Positions 18,645-27,662 of a stretch of DNA of 44,520 nt are shown here, in pieces. A program made the translations under genes and the position numbers. The first letter of the stretch is position 1. Each line of letters opens with the position of its first letter. The notes beneath the pieces were generated by a model that searched no databases, was not told the origin of the DNA, and worked only from the letters and a program-made list of their open reading frames with translations. Origin of the DNA: Kiloniellaceae bacterium (lineage in GTDB: Bacteria; Pseudomonadota; Alphaproteobacteria; Kiloniellales; Kiloniellaceae); NCBI GenBank assembly GCA_021776195.1, contig JAJFGK010000072.1, positions 1 to 44,520 of the forward strand, in the 5' to 3' direction.

Positions 18645-19331
18645 TCAGGCGGCGGCAAAGATCAGCTTTTGCATGTCGACGTAGGCCCCGTCGCTGAGCT
18701 GCGTCGCGACCGCCTCCCAGCTTTCGGGGTCGGCGGCGATATCGTCATAGAGACCGCGCGGGACCTCCATGGTCTCCAGGGCGGCTTCGGTCTCCGGGAA
18801 GATCCAGCCCAGGGTCAAGATATCGTCGGAGACCTCGATCAGCCGCAGTTCGTTGTTGTCGGCGATCGGCATTCCTTGAAGACCGCGCAGGATGGCGATT
18901 TTCAAGAGTTCCAGCACCACATCGTCGAGACCGTGCTCGTTGGCCAATAGCTTCTCGCGCAGTGCGGTCCAGCCGAATGCCAGGCGCGGCCGAAGATCTT
19001 CGCCGACCGATTTGGCGGCCGGCGAGGCCTGGGCGCCGTAGGCCAGGTCGAACCCGGTCCGGGCGCTATCCTCGAGATCCTGCCATTTACCCAGGCTCGA
19101 GAGCGGCTGGACCGAGATCCATTGGCCGCGGCCGATATCGACATAGGTCATCTCGGGCTGCAGGCGAAAGGGCGCCTGGCAATTGCTGCAGGGCTGCTGC
19201 TGAAAGGATCCATCGAAGATGGCGTCGCGCAGATCGGGGCGCCGGTCGGCGTTGACGCTGTGGACGACCTCGAAGTCGATGTCCTTGCCGCAGGACGGGC
19301 AGGTGACGGTCTCGGTCCGAAAAATCGACAT
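18645..19331 (-). CDS. CpXC zinc-ribbon protein
   Basis: This 228-aa protein has the CpXC N-terminal zinc ribbon: CPSC at 11-14 and CSNC at 48-51, separated by DIDFEVVHSVNAD, and followed by the beta-strand segment MTYVDIGRGQWI typical of that family. The remaining 150 residues are acidic and helical with no catalytic motif. It is cytosolic by sequence. It lies 24 bases downstream of the stop of the 1097-aa metallopeptidase gene on the same strand, with ribosome binding site AGAGAGG, so the two are co-transcribed. Given the toxin-like neighbour, it may act as an immunity, adaptor or chaperone protein, which is inference; CpXC function is not established. Confidence 0.72.
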   Translation of the reverse strand: MSIFRTETVTCPSCGKDIDFEVVHSVNADRRPDLRDAIFDGSFQQQPCSNCQAPFRLQPEMTYVDIGRGQWISVQPLSSLGKWQDLEDSARTGFDLAYGAQASPAAKSVGEDLRPRLAFGWTALREKLLANEHGLDDVVLELLKIAILRGLQGMPIADNNELRLIEVSDDILTLGWIFPETEAALETMEVPRGLYDDIAADPESWEAVATQLSDGAYVDMQKLIFAAA

Positions 19332-19355
19332 TCTCGGCTACCTCTCTGTCAGGGG

Positions 19356-22300
19356 CTAAAGCGCTTTCAACCAGTCGACGGCGGGATGCGAATCTTTCAG
19401 GCGTTTGAGATGATAGGCCGCGTAGAGTTCGGCGAACCATTCGGCGGGCGAGCGAAACTGATAGCCGGCGATGCCCTTGGCCCGTGCGGCCAGCAGGTAG
19501 GAATTCCACTCACTTCCGTACGCTTTCTGATAGACCCGGTTGCCGATCGCCCGTTTCTGGCACTCGCCGCCGTTCCACCAGAGATTCTCGCCGTTGATCG
19601 CCGTGACCCAGGCTTTCACCTTGTCGCGTCGCCCGTGCCAGTCCGGCAGATCGGCGGTACCGGCTTTCCAGTCCGCTGGATCATCGGGTGAAGGCGGATT
19701 GTTGTTTCCCTTGAGGAGGGCCATGGCATAGGCTTGGCCGGCCGCGGTGTCGAAATTGAAGTGTTTGCAAACGGCCTCGGCGACCTTGGTGGGCGTGTTG
19801 CCGTACTCCTCCCAGCCGCCGTAGTCGGCCGTGCTGGCCTTGCCTTTCATGACCCCGTTCTTGTCGTCGACGGCATGACCGACTTCATGCAGCGTCGCCC
19901 AATCGAAGTAGACCGCCTTGCTGTTGTCCGCCGGCACGCAATCCGGGTCCATGGGCAACTCGGTGCCGTCCTCGAGGACGATCTTGTTGCCGCCGAGCAG
20001 TTCGGCCTTGTCGCCGACATCGTAGCTGGGCGCATCGCTCGCCCGTCCGCAGTTCATGAAGACGATGCCGCCGCCATAGGCCGCGCCGCCCCGGTCCTTG
20101 GTGAAGCGAATGATCCGGTTGAGCTTTTCGTTGTCGCGCACATGGCTATCGGGGACCAGCTGCAGCAGCTCGTAGATCCGCTTGGCATCCTTGCCGGGGC
20201 GGTCGGGATTGGCCTCCGTCCAGTCCTTGCGCTCCAGCTCCTTGTTCGCGGAGTCTTTCTGGGTCTTGAACTGATCGACCTTGGTCCCGAAACGCGCCTC
20301 GAGCGCGGCCTCGATAACCTTGCGCGGGGTGTTCGCCGGCAAGCTCTTGATGACCGTGTCCAGCGCCTTGGCGCCGCCTGGTTGAAGCAGCAGTTCCTGC
20401 AAGGATTCGGCTGTCACCGTGGCGACGCCCAGCTTCTTGCGGAACTCGGCCTGTGCGACGGCTTCCTGGGCCAGATCGGAAGCCGCGCGCAGCAGCTTGC
20501 GGGCCGCCGGGTGGTCCCGGGTTCCGACCTTCGCCTCGGCGTCGGTGATGCCCTTTTTGACCTTGGCGATCAGATCGCTGATTTCGCCACTCTTGTCGTG
20601 CTTTTCCAGTTGCTTGACCAGGTCCTCGGCCACGTCGTGCATGAAGACGTACTCGTCGTGCCGGTCGGCCAGCAAGTTGGCTTCGCCGCACTTTTCGACG
20701 GCCTGGTTCAAAGTGGTCTTGGCGGTCTCAACCTCTGTTTTGGCCTGTTGCTGGGCGGTTTTCATCATGGCGACGATGGCGTCGATGTCGTCCTTGATAA
20801 ACTTCCTCTGGGCATGTTTGGTCAGTTTGGCGACCAGCGCGCCGACCGCTTTGACACCCTCCGCCGGGGCATCGTCCATGACCGCCACGACCTCCTTGGC
20901 CGTACTCTGCTCGCCCGCATTGGCGTCTTGTTTGTCGAGCAGCGCCTTGGCGGCGACGCAGTCGCCGTTGACCCGCGCCAGCAAGACGACCGCAATGGCG
21001 TGTTGGCTGGCCGTGGCCAATTTGACGATCTCGTCCATCCGGCCAACGATGGCCTCGAGACGACCATCGATCACGCCCTTCGTATTGCGGGTCGTCAGGT
21101 CCTCGATCAAGTCTTCGACCTTGGTCAGCTTGTCGGTATAGGCCGCCGTATCGGCCAATCCTTCGGCCACGGGACAAAGCCCCATTGCGGCGAGGACCAG
21201 ATTCCGCGCGGCGGAGTGCTCGCCTCGGCCGAACTGCACCTTCGCGTCACTCAGTTTGGTTTCGATCGCTTCTATCTTCTCCTTGATGTCGTCGCTGTAG
21301 GCATGCTTTTTCAAGCGTTGCAGGTGCGCCTCCACTCCAGCGAGCTCATCGGGATAGGGCGCTTTCACGAGCTTGGTCCAGGCCTCGTTCAAGATGTCCG
21401 AGGCGGCGATAAGCAAGGCGTAGGCGTCCTGCCAAAGATGGGCAGTGCCCTTGCCCGCGGCTGCCGCTAGCTTTTGCTCGGCCTGGCCGATGTCCGTTTG
21501 AATCAAGTTGGCATCGTGATGCTTCTTACGACGACCTAGTTTTGCTTCAACAATTGGCAAGTCTCGTTCGTACTTGCCGCGCCAAAGCACCGCATTGTCG
21601 ATCGGTCCAATTGTCGCCGCGCAAAGCTGATCGACCTTGTCGAGCTCGATCATCGCGGCGGGAAAGGCGAGCTTTGCGGCTTCGCTTCGCGCTTTGGCCA
21701 GGCCGGTATCCATTTGGCCGATCTGGGTGCTAATGGCGGGATGCTCGGGGTGACCCTTGCGTCGCTGCACCCGGTCGAAGACCGTGGTGTACCTCGCTTG
21801 GTAGGCCTGGTCTTGCTGGGTTATGGTGATCGCGGTCGGCCGCATGGCGTTGCAGGCGGTGTCGATTTGGACGAGGAGCGCCGCTGCGGTGACGAAGTCG
21901 TTCGCTGCGGCGGCGGCCTTTGCGGCGAGGAGCTTTGTGTTCGCGTCCTTGACCGCGTCTTTTAGCAGCGGGAAGGCAAGATGGTTTTCCCGTCTCTTGA
22001 TCTTGGCTTCGCAGTCCGGGAGGTCTCGTTCGTATTCGGCTTTCTTGGCTTGCGCGTTGTCTGCCGCCGTCTTGGCCAACTCCACGTCGGCCGGAACGGT
22101 TTTCAGCAGATCGATCGCCGCGCCGAACTCCTTCTTGCCGTTGTGGGTCTTCGCCGTGTCGATCTTGCCGTTCAGCGCGGTCATCTCATCGCCGATCGCG
22201 GCGGCCAGGGGATGCTGTGACAGGGCGGTGACGAGCTTCTCGGCGGCGGCCAGCTCGCCGGGAAAACTCGCGGCCTGTTCGTCGTCCAGCTTCTTTTCCG

Positions 22301-22649
22301 CCTTGGCCTTGGACTTCTTGCCCGTGGCCAGATGAACGGCCAGTTCCTCTTTCAGGGTCGCCAGTCGGTGGGCCTGCCGGTCCACTTCTTCATTGTCGGC
22401 CGCGTTGGCCGCGGCCTTGAGGGCGGCTGCAATCTCGGAGAACTCTTGCGTGTAGCTCGCGACAGCCTCGTCACCCAGGGTGGTTTTGCCTTTCTTTACG
22501 GCCTTCTGCAGATTGACAAGTTCCTTGGCGACCTTGGAGGCGCTGCTGGAAAGGCTCTTTCCCTTGGAAGAGAAGGTCCCCAGGCCGAGGATTTGCCGCG
22601 CTTCATTGCACCACTTCTTGGCCGCGGTGATTTCCGTGTTGTCCGGCAT
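19356..22649 (-). CDS. Helical-repeat protein with C-terminal lethal-factor-like HExxH metallopeptidase
   Basis: This 1097-aa protein has about 800 residues of alpha-helical repeats (units near 100 aa with recurring YERDLP.CEAK, RR..H and DF..A..LL elements, residues about 30-760), then a C-terminal catalytic region. Residues 921-925 are HEVGH, continuing AVDDKNG, and near the end AEWFAELYAAYH (1069-1080) supplies a glutamate; this pairing resembles the zinc site of anthrax lethal factor (HExGHAV plus AEFFAEAF). It lacks a signal peptide and membrane segments, so export would need a dedicated machine. ATG at 22649 follows GGGGAG. A zinc peptidase effector or toxin is the best reading; target, delivery route and immunity are unknown. 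Confidence 0.72.
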   Translation of the reverse strand: MPDNTEITAAKKWCNEARQILGLGTFSSKGKSLSSSASKVAKELVNLQKAVKKGKTTLGDEAVASYTQEFSEIAAALKAAANAADNEEVDRQAHRLATLKEELAVHLATGKKSKAKAEKKLDDEQAASFPGELAAAEKLVTALSQHPLAAAIGDEMTALNGKIDTAKTHNGKKEFGAAIDLLKTVPADVELAKTAADNAQAKKAEYERDLPDCEAKIKRRENHLAFPLLKDAVKDANTKLLAAKAAAAANDFVTAAALLVQIDTACNAMRPTAITITQQDQAYQARYTTVFDRVQRRKGHPEHPAISTQIGQMDTGLAKARSEAAKLAFPAAMIELDKVDQLCAATIGPIDNAVLWRGKYERDLPIVEAKLGRRKKHHDANLIQTDIGQAEQKLAAAAGKGTAHLWQDAYALLIAASDILNEAWTKLVKAPYPDELAGVEAHLQRLKKHAYSDDIKEKIEAIETKLSDAKVQFGRGEHSAARNLVLAAMGLCPVAEGLADTAAYTDKLTKVEDLIEDLTTRNTKGVIDGRLEAIVGRMDEIVKLATASQHAIAVVLLARVNGDCVAAKALLDKQDANAGEQSTAKEVVAVMDDAPAEGVKAVGALVAKLTKHAQRKFIKDDIDAIVAMMKTAQQQAKTEVETAKTTLNQAVEKCGEANLLADRHDEYVFMHDVAEDLVKQLEKHDKSGEISDLIAKVKKGITDAEAKVGTRDHPAARKLLRAASDLAQEAVAQAEFRKKLGVATVTAESLQELLLQPGGAKALDTVIKSLPANTPRKVIEAALEARFGTKVDQFKTQKDSANKELERKDWTEANPDRPGKDAKRIYELLQLVPDSHVRDNEKLNRIIRFTKDRGGAAYGGGIVFMNCGRASDAPSYDVGDKAELLGGNKIVLEDGTELPMDPDCVPADNSKAVYFDWATLHEVGHAVDDKNGVMKGKASTADYGGWEEYGNTPTKVAEAVCKHFNFDTAAGQAYAMALLKGNNNPPSPDDPADWKAGTADLPDWHGRRDKVKAWVTAINGENLWWNGGECQKRAIGNRVYQKAYGSEWNSYLLAARAKGIAGYQFRSPAEWFAELYAAYHLKRLKDSHPAVDWLKAL

Positions 22650-22823
22650 CGTTCAGCTCCCCGCTTTGGGTGTTGTCAATCCCGCGCCACTGGCCCTTCT
22701 GAGGGGACCAAGGTCGACGCGACGCCCCGTCGCTCGCCACTCGTCAGGTTATCGTGGAAGGGGAAACGATACCAGGATACCAGGGTTGCTAGATCAGTGA
22801 ATCTGCGCGCCCACCGGTTGCGG

Positions 22824-24212
22824 TCACTTCATCTTGCGGCGCAGGTGGTTCAGGAGATCGATCCGCGTGATCAGTCCCAGGAAGCGGTCGCCCTCGGTGA
22901 CGATGGCGACGAAATCCCTGGCAAAGATCAAAAGCAAATCCTCCATCCGGGCATCGACCGAGATAGTCTCGAGCTTTTCGGTCATGGCCGAGGCGACCTT
23001 GTCGCGAAAACGGCTCTCGTCCTTGAAGACCCGCAGCAGGATATCGCTTTCGTCGACGATCCCGACCACCTTGCCCTCGTCGTTCAACACCGGAAGCTGC
23101 GAGACGTCGTAGAGCTTCATGCGTCCATAGGCGATCAGCAGGTCGTCGTCGGGTGCCAGGACGACGGTGCTGCGGTCCTGGTGCAGCCGCGCGATAAGGT
23201 CGCGCAGGTCGCCGTGCTGTTCGCGTTCGATGAAGCCCTGATCGACCATCCAATAGTCGTTGAACATCTTCGAGAGGTACTTGTTGCCGCTGTCGCAGAC
23301 CAGCGTGCAGACCCGCTTGGGCTCTGTCTGCTCGCGGCAGTAGCGCAGGGCCGCGGCGATCAGGGTGCCCGAGGAGGAGCCGGCGAGGATGCCTTCCTTG
23401 AACAGCAACTCGCGCGCCACCGACAGCGCCTCCTTGTCCGAGATCACATAGGCCTTCTTGGTGCGGCGCAGGTTGTCGGCGTTGGGCGGCATGAAGTCCT
23501 CGCCGATGCCCTCCACGACCCAGGAGCCGACCTCCTCTGCCAGCTTTCCGGTCTCGACGAACTCGGCCAGGACCGAGCCCTCCGGGTCGGCCAGGACCAT
23601 CTCGGTCGCCGGCGAGACCTCGCCGAAGTAGCGCGACAGGCCCGAGATCGTCCCGCCCGAGCCGACGCCGCAGACCATGGCGTCGATCCTATGGTCCAGC
23701 TGGTCCCAGATTTCAGGGCCGGTGGTCTGGATGTGCGCGGTGGGATTGTCGGGATTGGCGAACTGGTTGACGAAGAGGGCGCCGGTCTCGGCCGCGATGC
23801 GCTCGGCCATGTCCTGGTAGTACTCGGGATGGCCCTTGCCGACGTCGGAGCGGGTCAGGATGACCTCGACGCCCAGGGCATTCAGATGGAAGATCTTCTC
23901 CTGCGCCATCTTGTCGGGGACGATCAGGGTCAGGTGATAGCCCTTCTGTGCCGCCACCAGGGCAAGGCCGAGCCCGGTGTTGCCGGCGGTCGCCTCGATC
24001 AGCTTGCCGCCGGGCTTGAGCGTCCCGTCGCGCTCCGCCGCCTCGATCATCGACTTGCCGATGCGGTCCTTGATCGAGCCGCCGGGGTTTTGGCTCTCCA
24101 GCTTGAGAAACAGCTCGCAGGGGCCGGTGTCGATCTTCTGGACCTTGATCATCGGCGTGTTGCCGATCCAATCCATGACGTTGTCGTAGAGGGGGGCGAC
24201 CGGATGCGGCAT
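22824..24212 (-). CDS. cbs: Cystathionine beta-synthase (PLP enzyme with CBS pair)
   Basis: This 462-aa enzyme condenses serine with homocysteine to cystathionine in transsulfuration. The fold-type II PLP domain (1 to about 320) carries NPGGSIKDR with the PLP lysine, TAGNTG, and the phosphate loop GSGGT. Two CBS domains occupy about 340-460 (for example YDVSQLPVLNDEGKVVGIVDESD), as in full-length CBS. Bacterial homologs have this length. The ATG at 24212 has AGGAAGGA upstream; an open frame to 24446 adds unconserved low-complexity sequence. A cysteine synthase variant with CBS domains is possible but less likely. Regulation by adenosyl ligands at the CBS pair is known for relatives, but is not shown here. 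Confidence 0.87.
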   Translation of the reverse strand: MPHPVAPLYDNVMDWIGNTPMIKVQKIDTGPCELFLKLESQNPGGSIKDRIGKSMIEAAERDGTLKPGGKLIEATAGNTGLGLALVAAQKGYHLTLIVPDKMAQEKIFHLNALGVEVILTRSDVGKGHPEYYQDMAERIAAETGALFVNQFANPDNPTAHIQTTGPEIWDQLDHRIDAMVCGVGSGGTISGLSRYFGEVSPATEMVLADPEGSVLAEFVETGKLAEEVGSWVVEGIGEDFMPPNADNLRRTKKAYVISDKEALSVARELLFKEGILAGSSSGTLIAAALRYCREQTEPKRVCTLVCDSGNKYLSKMFNDYWMVDQGFIEREQHGDLRDLIARLHQDRSTVVLAPDDDLLIAYGRMKLYDVSQLPVLNDEGKVVGIVDESDILLRVFKDESRFRDKVASAMTEKLETISVDARMEDLLLIFARDFVAIVTEGDRFLGLITRIDLLNHLRRKMK

Positions 24213-24552
24213 GGGACGGTCCTTCCTGCGGCTGTGTGGCGGCTTGCGCCGCGTTCCGACTGACCTATAGGAACCCGAAAGGAGAGGCAAGGGGACCCGC
24301 CGGCACGCGGTTCCGGTCTTGTCGATTGGCCCGGGAGCGGGGATTTTCCAGACGCGAGGCAAGGGCGCCGTCGCCGTAAAGGGACGACCTGGTTGCCGGT
24401 CCCGACGGACGATCTCGACCGTTTCTGTCTCCGGGTCGCGAGACATCGAACCCGACCGAAGCCCGCAGGTGGTCCGACATAAGGCGGTGTGCCATAGTCA
24501 GGCCGGCTGGCAAATTCGCGGCGACGCTCGCGAGCAGGCGGGAGGAGAGTAG
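24213..24552. other. Intergenic region between divergent cbs and antiporter genes
   Basis: This 340-base stretch separates the divergent starts of cbs and the K+/H+ antiporter and must hold both promoters. No convincing -35/-10 pair, operator or small gene was found. GGAGGAGAG just before 24553 is the antiporter ribosome binding site. Confidence 0.4.
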
Positions 24553-26115
24553 GTGTTCGAAGTCTTTGCGGTGAGTGCGGCCTTCATTTTCGGGATTGCC
24601 GTGCGACAAGTCGGCCTGCCGCCGCTTGTCGGCTTTTTGGCTGCCGGCTTCATTATCAACGCAATAGGGCCAAGTTTCGGCATGCCCTCCGATACCGGGC
24701 CGATCCTCGATTATCTCGCCAACCTAGGCGTGCTGATGCTGCTTTTCACGATCGGCCTCAAACTCAAGATCAAGCAGATTGGCGAACCGCATGTTGTTGG
24801 CGGTGCGCTTTTGCATTTTGTCTTTTCGGTCGCGATCTTCACGCCCTTCACGCGGTTGTTGTTCACCGACGATTGGATGATCGCACTGCTCGTCGGCATC
24901 GCCCTGGCATTTTCCTCGACGGTTCTTGCAGCGAAGATGCTCGAAGCCAAGCGCGAGCTTGGCATTTTCCACGGTCGGACTGCCATCGGAATCCTGATTG
25001 CACAGGACATCATCGCACTTGTCGTCCTGGCCATCTTCGCCGGTAAACTGCCTGGGCCCTGGGCGCTCTTGATCTTTGCGACGCCGCTACTCCGTCCGAT
25101 CCTGTTCAAGCTTCTGGATTTCGTCGGCCGCGACGAAGTGCTCGTGCTGACCGGCATGCTGGTGAGCCTTGTCATCGGCGGAGTCGGCTTCGAGCTGATC
25201 GGACTTAAGGGCGAGATCGGCGCGCTTGTCATGGGCTTGCTGCTCTCCACCCACCCGCGCGCGAGCGAACTGTCGGATTCGCTGTGGTCGCTCAAGGAAG
25301 TTTTCCTGGTCGCCTTCTTCCTGTCGATCGGCATGTCGGGGTTACCTGATTGGGATTCGCTGGTCTTCGCCGTCGCCCTCGGCGTCCTGCTGCCGTTGAA
25401 GGGCGTCCTTTTCTTCTTCTTGCTTGTCGCCTTTCGGCTGCGGGCGCGAACATCCTTCCTCGCGGCCTTGTCGCTGACCGCCTACAGCGAATTCGGCTTG
25501 ATCGTCGCGGCCGGCATTCCCGCCGCGGAGAGCTTCCTTGTGCCGCTCGCGATCGCGGTCTCGGTCTCGTTTTTGATCGCCGCGCCGCTCAACCGCTTCG
25601 CCCATCCGCTCTATGAGAAGTTCGAGGCGAGGCTGCAGCCATTCGAACGCAAAACGCGCCACCCTGACGAACAGCCCAAGGAACTTGGAAACGCCAATGT
25701 GATGGTGTTCGGGATGGGACGCACGGGTTCGTCCGCCTATGAGGCGCTGGCCGCCGATGGCAAGCTGCCCGTGGGGCTCGATGCGGACACCTACAAGGCG
25801 CAAGCCCATACGGACGCCGGGCGAAATGTCATCTTCGCGGACGCGGAAGACAGCAATTTCTGGAACAACGTGAAACTCGACGGCATCGAGGCCGTGGTCC
25901 TGGCAATGGACGATATCGAAGCCAAACTGATTGCCGCGCGGACACTTCGCACGCAGGGCTTCACCGGCCCGATCATCAGCCATGCGCTCTATGCGGACCA
26001 TGTCGACAGGATCACCGAGGCCGGGGCGGATCAAACCTATCTGACCATGCAGGAGGCCGGACGGAGCCTTGCGACCCATGCGGTTAAGGCGATGCAGCGG
26101 GAAGGCGCCGATTGA
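24553..26115 (+). CDS. CPA2-family K+/H+ antiporter with RCK domain (KefB/YbaL-like)
   Basis: This 520-aa inner-membrane protein exchanges monovalent cations, probably K+, for protons. Residues 1 to about 370 hold 11-13 hydrophobic segments of the Na+/H+ exchanger fold (GIAVRQVGLPPLVGFLAAGF at the start). A cytoplasmic RCK (TrkA-N) Rossmann domain follows from about 385 with VFGMGRTGSSAYEAL, a dinucleotide-binding GxGxxG motif, and VVLAMDD. The short C-terminus lacks a TrkA-C domain. It starts with GTG after GGAGGAGAG. It is divergent from cbs and appears monocistronic. Relatives respond to glutathione adducts or nucleotides; which ligand acts here is not visible. Confidence 0.87.
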   Translation: MFEVFAVSAAFIFGIAVRQVGLPPLVGFLAAGFIINAIGPSFGMPSDTGPILDYLANLGVLMLLFTIGLKLKIKQIGEPHVVGGALLHFVFSVAIFTPFTRLLFTDDWMIALLVGIALAFSSTVLAAKMLEAKRELGIFHGRTAIGILIAQDIIALVVLAIFAGKLPGPWALLIFATPLLRPILFKLLDFVGRDEVLVLTGMLVSLVIGGVGFELIGLKGEIGALVMGLLLSTHPRASELSDSLWSLKEVFLVAFFLSIGMSGLPDWDSLVFAVALGVLLPLKGVLFFFLLVAFRLRARTSFLAALSLTAYSEFGLIVAAGIPAAESFLVPLAIAVSVSFLIAAPLNRFAHPLYEKFEARLQPFERKTRHPDEQPKELGNANVMVFGMGRTGSSAYEALAADGKLPVGLDADTYKAQAHTDAGRNVIFADAEDSNFWNNVKLDGIEAVVLAMDDIEAKLIAARTLRTQGFTGPIISHALYADHVDRITEAGADQTYLTMQEAGRSLATHAVKAMQREGAD

Positions 26116-26384
26116 TCCCGCTGCGCGAAGGACGGCGCCTCGCCACGCGCGGTCAGACTGGGCGGACTAACGCCCGGAGTGCGATGGGGCCAATAGAGAA
26201 ACATCGACTCACTGACTAAGGAGTGGGCTCGGCAAAATCTAATTTTCCGTGAGTTGTTTTGTCCTTATCCAATTCTCGATAGATTTTAACTCGATTTTGG
26301 GTATGGTAGTAACCTATAGCTGCGACTTTTCAGATTGGGCTTTCGAGCGTGTCTCGGGAGTAAAATGTTGGAAGGGGGCACTCC

Positions 26385-27188
26385 ATGACCGAATTTCTCC
26401 CACGACACATCCTCAAACAAAACAGGCTACTACTCTTTGCGGCATTCCTGTTTGCCGGGCTTATGTTGAACGCCTGCGCGCCACGGTCACTACACGTGGT
26501 GGCCGAGCCCCAACCGGATTGGAACGAGTATGCCGTCAAGTTCGTTTGCGGGACGCAACCGCCGACCGCATCCGATCGGGCACTGCTCAATGTGGGTCGC
26601 TACTTCACATCGGTAAACCTCCACAACCCCCAGCTCTCTGAAGACGCAAAACTCTGGTTCAAGGCCGTCGTCTCGGCTGAGCCGCCGGTAACGATTCCGC
26701 CTTCAGCCTTCAGGCGGCAAAACCTTCCCCCAGACACGGCAGTCGTTATCGATTGCGCGGAAATCCGCCGCCTTGTCGGCACCCTGGGCCAATCGCAGCT
26801 GATCGAAGGGTGGGTGGTGGTCGTATCTCCAGACGAACTCGATGTTTCACCCGTCTACACCGCGGGCGGGGATGCAACGACTTATCCGGTACGGTCGATC
26901 GATGTCGAGACCATCGGGCCGCGTCTGATCTTCGCGCCAGATCTCGGGCTTCTGGGTGAAGAACCCGGCGAAGTCTCGCGTTGCCCCGGCGGAGAAGGGT
27001 GTTGTTGCAACATCCAAAACCGGAGCACCGGACAGCTTTGGCCCAGTTGCAGCCCAGGCCTCGAATGCAGGAGCTGGAATGTTAGCGCGCCAAGCGGCCC
27101 GGTTGCGACCTGCACGCCAATTGGACGCAGCCCCACCTTTCACTCTCAGCTGCACTCAAGTCAGCCGCCATTCTGTGGAAATCCGTAA
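26385..27188 (+). CDS. Cysteine-rich lipoprotein of unknown function
   Basis: This 267-aa protein begins with a basic n-region, the hydrophobic stretch LLLFAAFLFAGLMLNAC and the lipobox LNAC (Cys31), so it is a lipoprotein. The middle (31-190) is a plain globular domain with no recognised motif. The C-terminal 80 residues contain 9 cysteines, including a CCC triplet, in a pattern (CPGGEGCCCNIQ, WPSCSPGLECRSW) that recalls small disulfide-knotted domains. The ribosome binding site GGAAGGGGG precedes the ATG. The 270 bases upstream are more AT-rich than average and probably contain the promoter. It stands alone, and its periplasmic or outer-membrane location would allow disulfides. Confidence 0.65.
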   Translation: MTEFLPRHILKQNRLLLFAAFLFAGLMLNACAPRSLHVVAEPQPDWNEYAVKFVCGTQPPTASDRALLNVGRYFTSVNLHNPQLSEDAKLWFKAVVSAEPPVTIPPSAFRRQNLPPDTAVVIDCAEIRRLVGTLGQSQLIEGWVVVVSPDELDVSPVYTAGGDATTYPVRSIDVETIGPRLIFAPDLGLLGEEPGEVSRCPGGEGCCCNIQNRSTGQLWPSCSPGLECRSWNVSAPSGPVATCTPIGRSPTFHSQLHSSQPPFCGNP

Positions 27189-27662
27189 GCGGAAACCGGT
27201 GGAAACGCAGGCTCGAGTTTCTGTCTCTTTTGCTTCGGGCGGCTTCCACCACCAGCTTCGCATGGAGTCAAAGTGCGGCAGTTCTTGCGGAGTGCGATAG
27301 TCCAGGTATGGCTATGATTACAATAACCGAAGGGCAAGTTTGGTCGCCCGTATTTCGGATCGACAGTCGGCGCCTGAGCCAGCGAAAATGAACGGCCACC
27401 TTCGGTCGGACTGGGCTCTATCGTGGGATGCTCAGTGGAGGTCCATTCGAGAACCGGATCGAGCCGATCCTGCTCGGTTTGACTCGATCCCTGGCCCGCG
27501 CAGGAAGCGGGCTGTCGGGGATCGCGGCACAGACGGGAAAGTTGACCCAAGGCGGACATTGGCGGCATCTAGTCTCACGGCAATTTTCTCCGTAATCGTC
27601 CTGGCGCCAGGCAGGGGAGATCGGACAGAGAGCCTCAGCCACCGAGACCAGGAGCGACTGCA
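27189..27662. other. Intergenic stretch without recognisable gene
   Basis: About 470 bases between the lipoprotein and gamma-glutamyltransferase genes. Open frames at 27161-27568 (minus) and 27340-27882 (plus) have atypical composition and no ribosome binding site and are not credited. GGAG just before 27663 is the ribosome binding site of the next gene. No repeat or terminator was seen. Confidence 0.4.

Noticed and set aside
19734..21470. Plus-strand open frame of 578 codons
   Set aside because: Antisense shadow of the helical-repeat HExxH gene; no domain and no ribosome binding site.
22332..24263. Plus-strand open frame of 643 codons
   Set aside because: It is antisense to cbs and to the start of the 1097-aa gene, both with clear family motifs and codon logic; long antisense frames are expected at this GC content.
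27161..27568. Minus-strand frame of 135 codons between the lipoprotein and ggt genes
   Set aside because: No ribosome binding site, no family resemblance and unusual amino-acid makeup; treated as non-coding.
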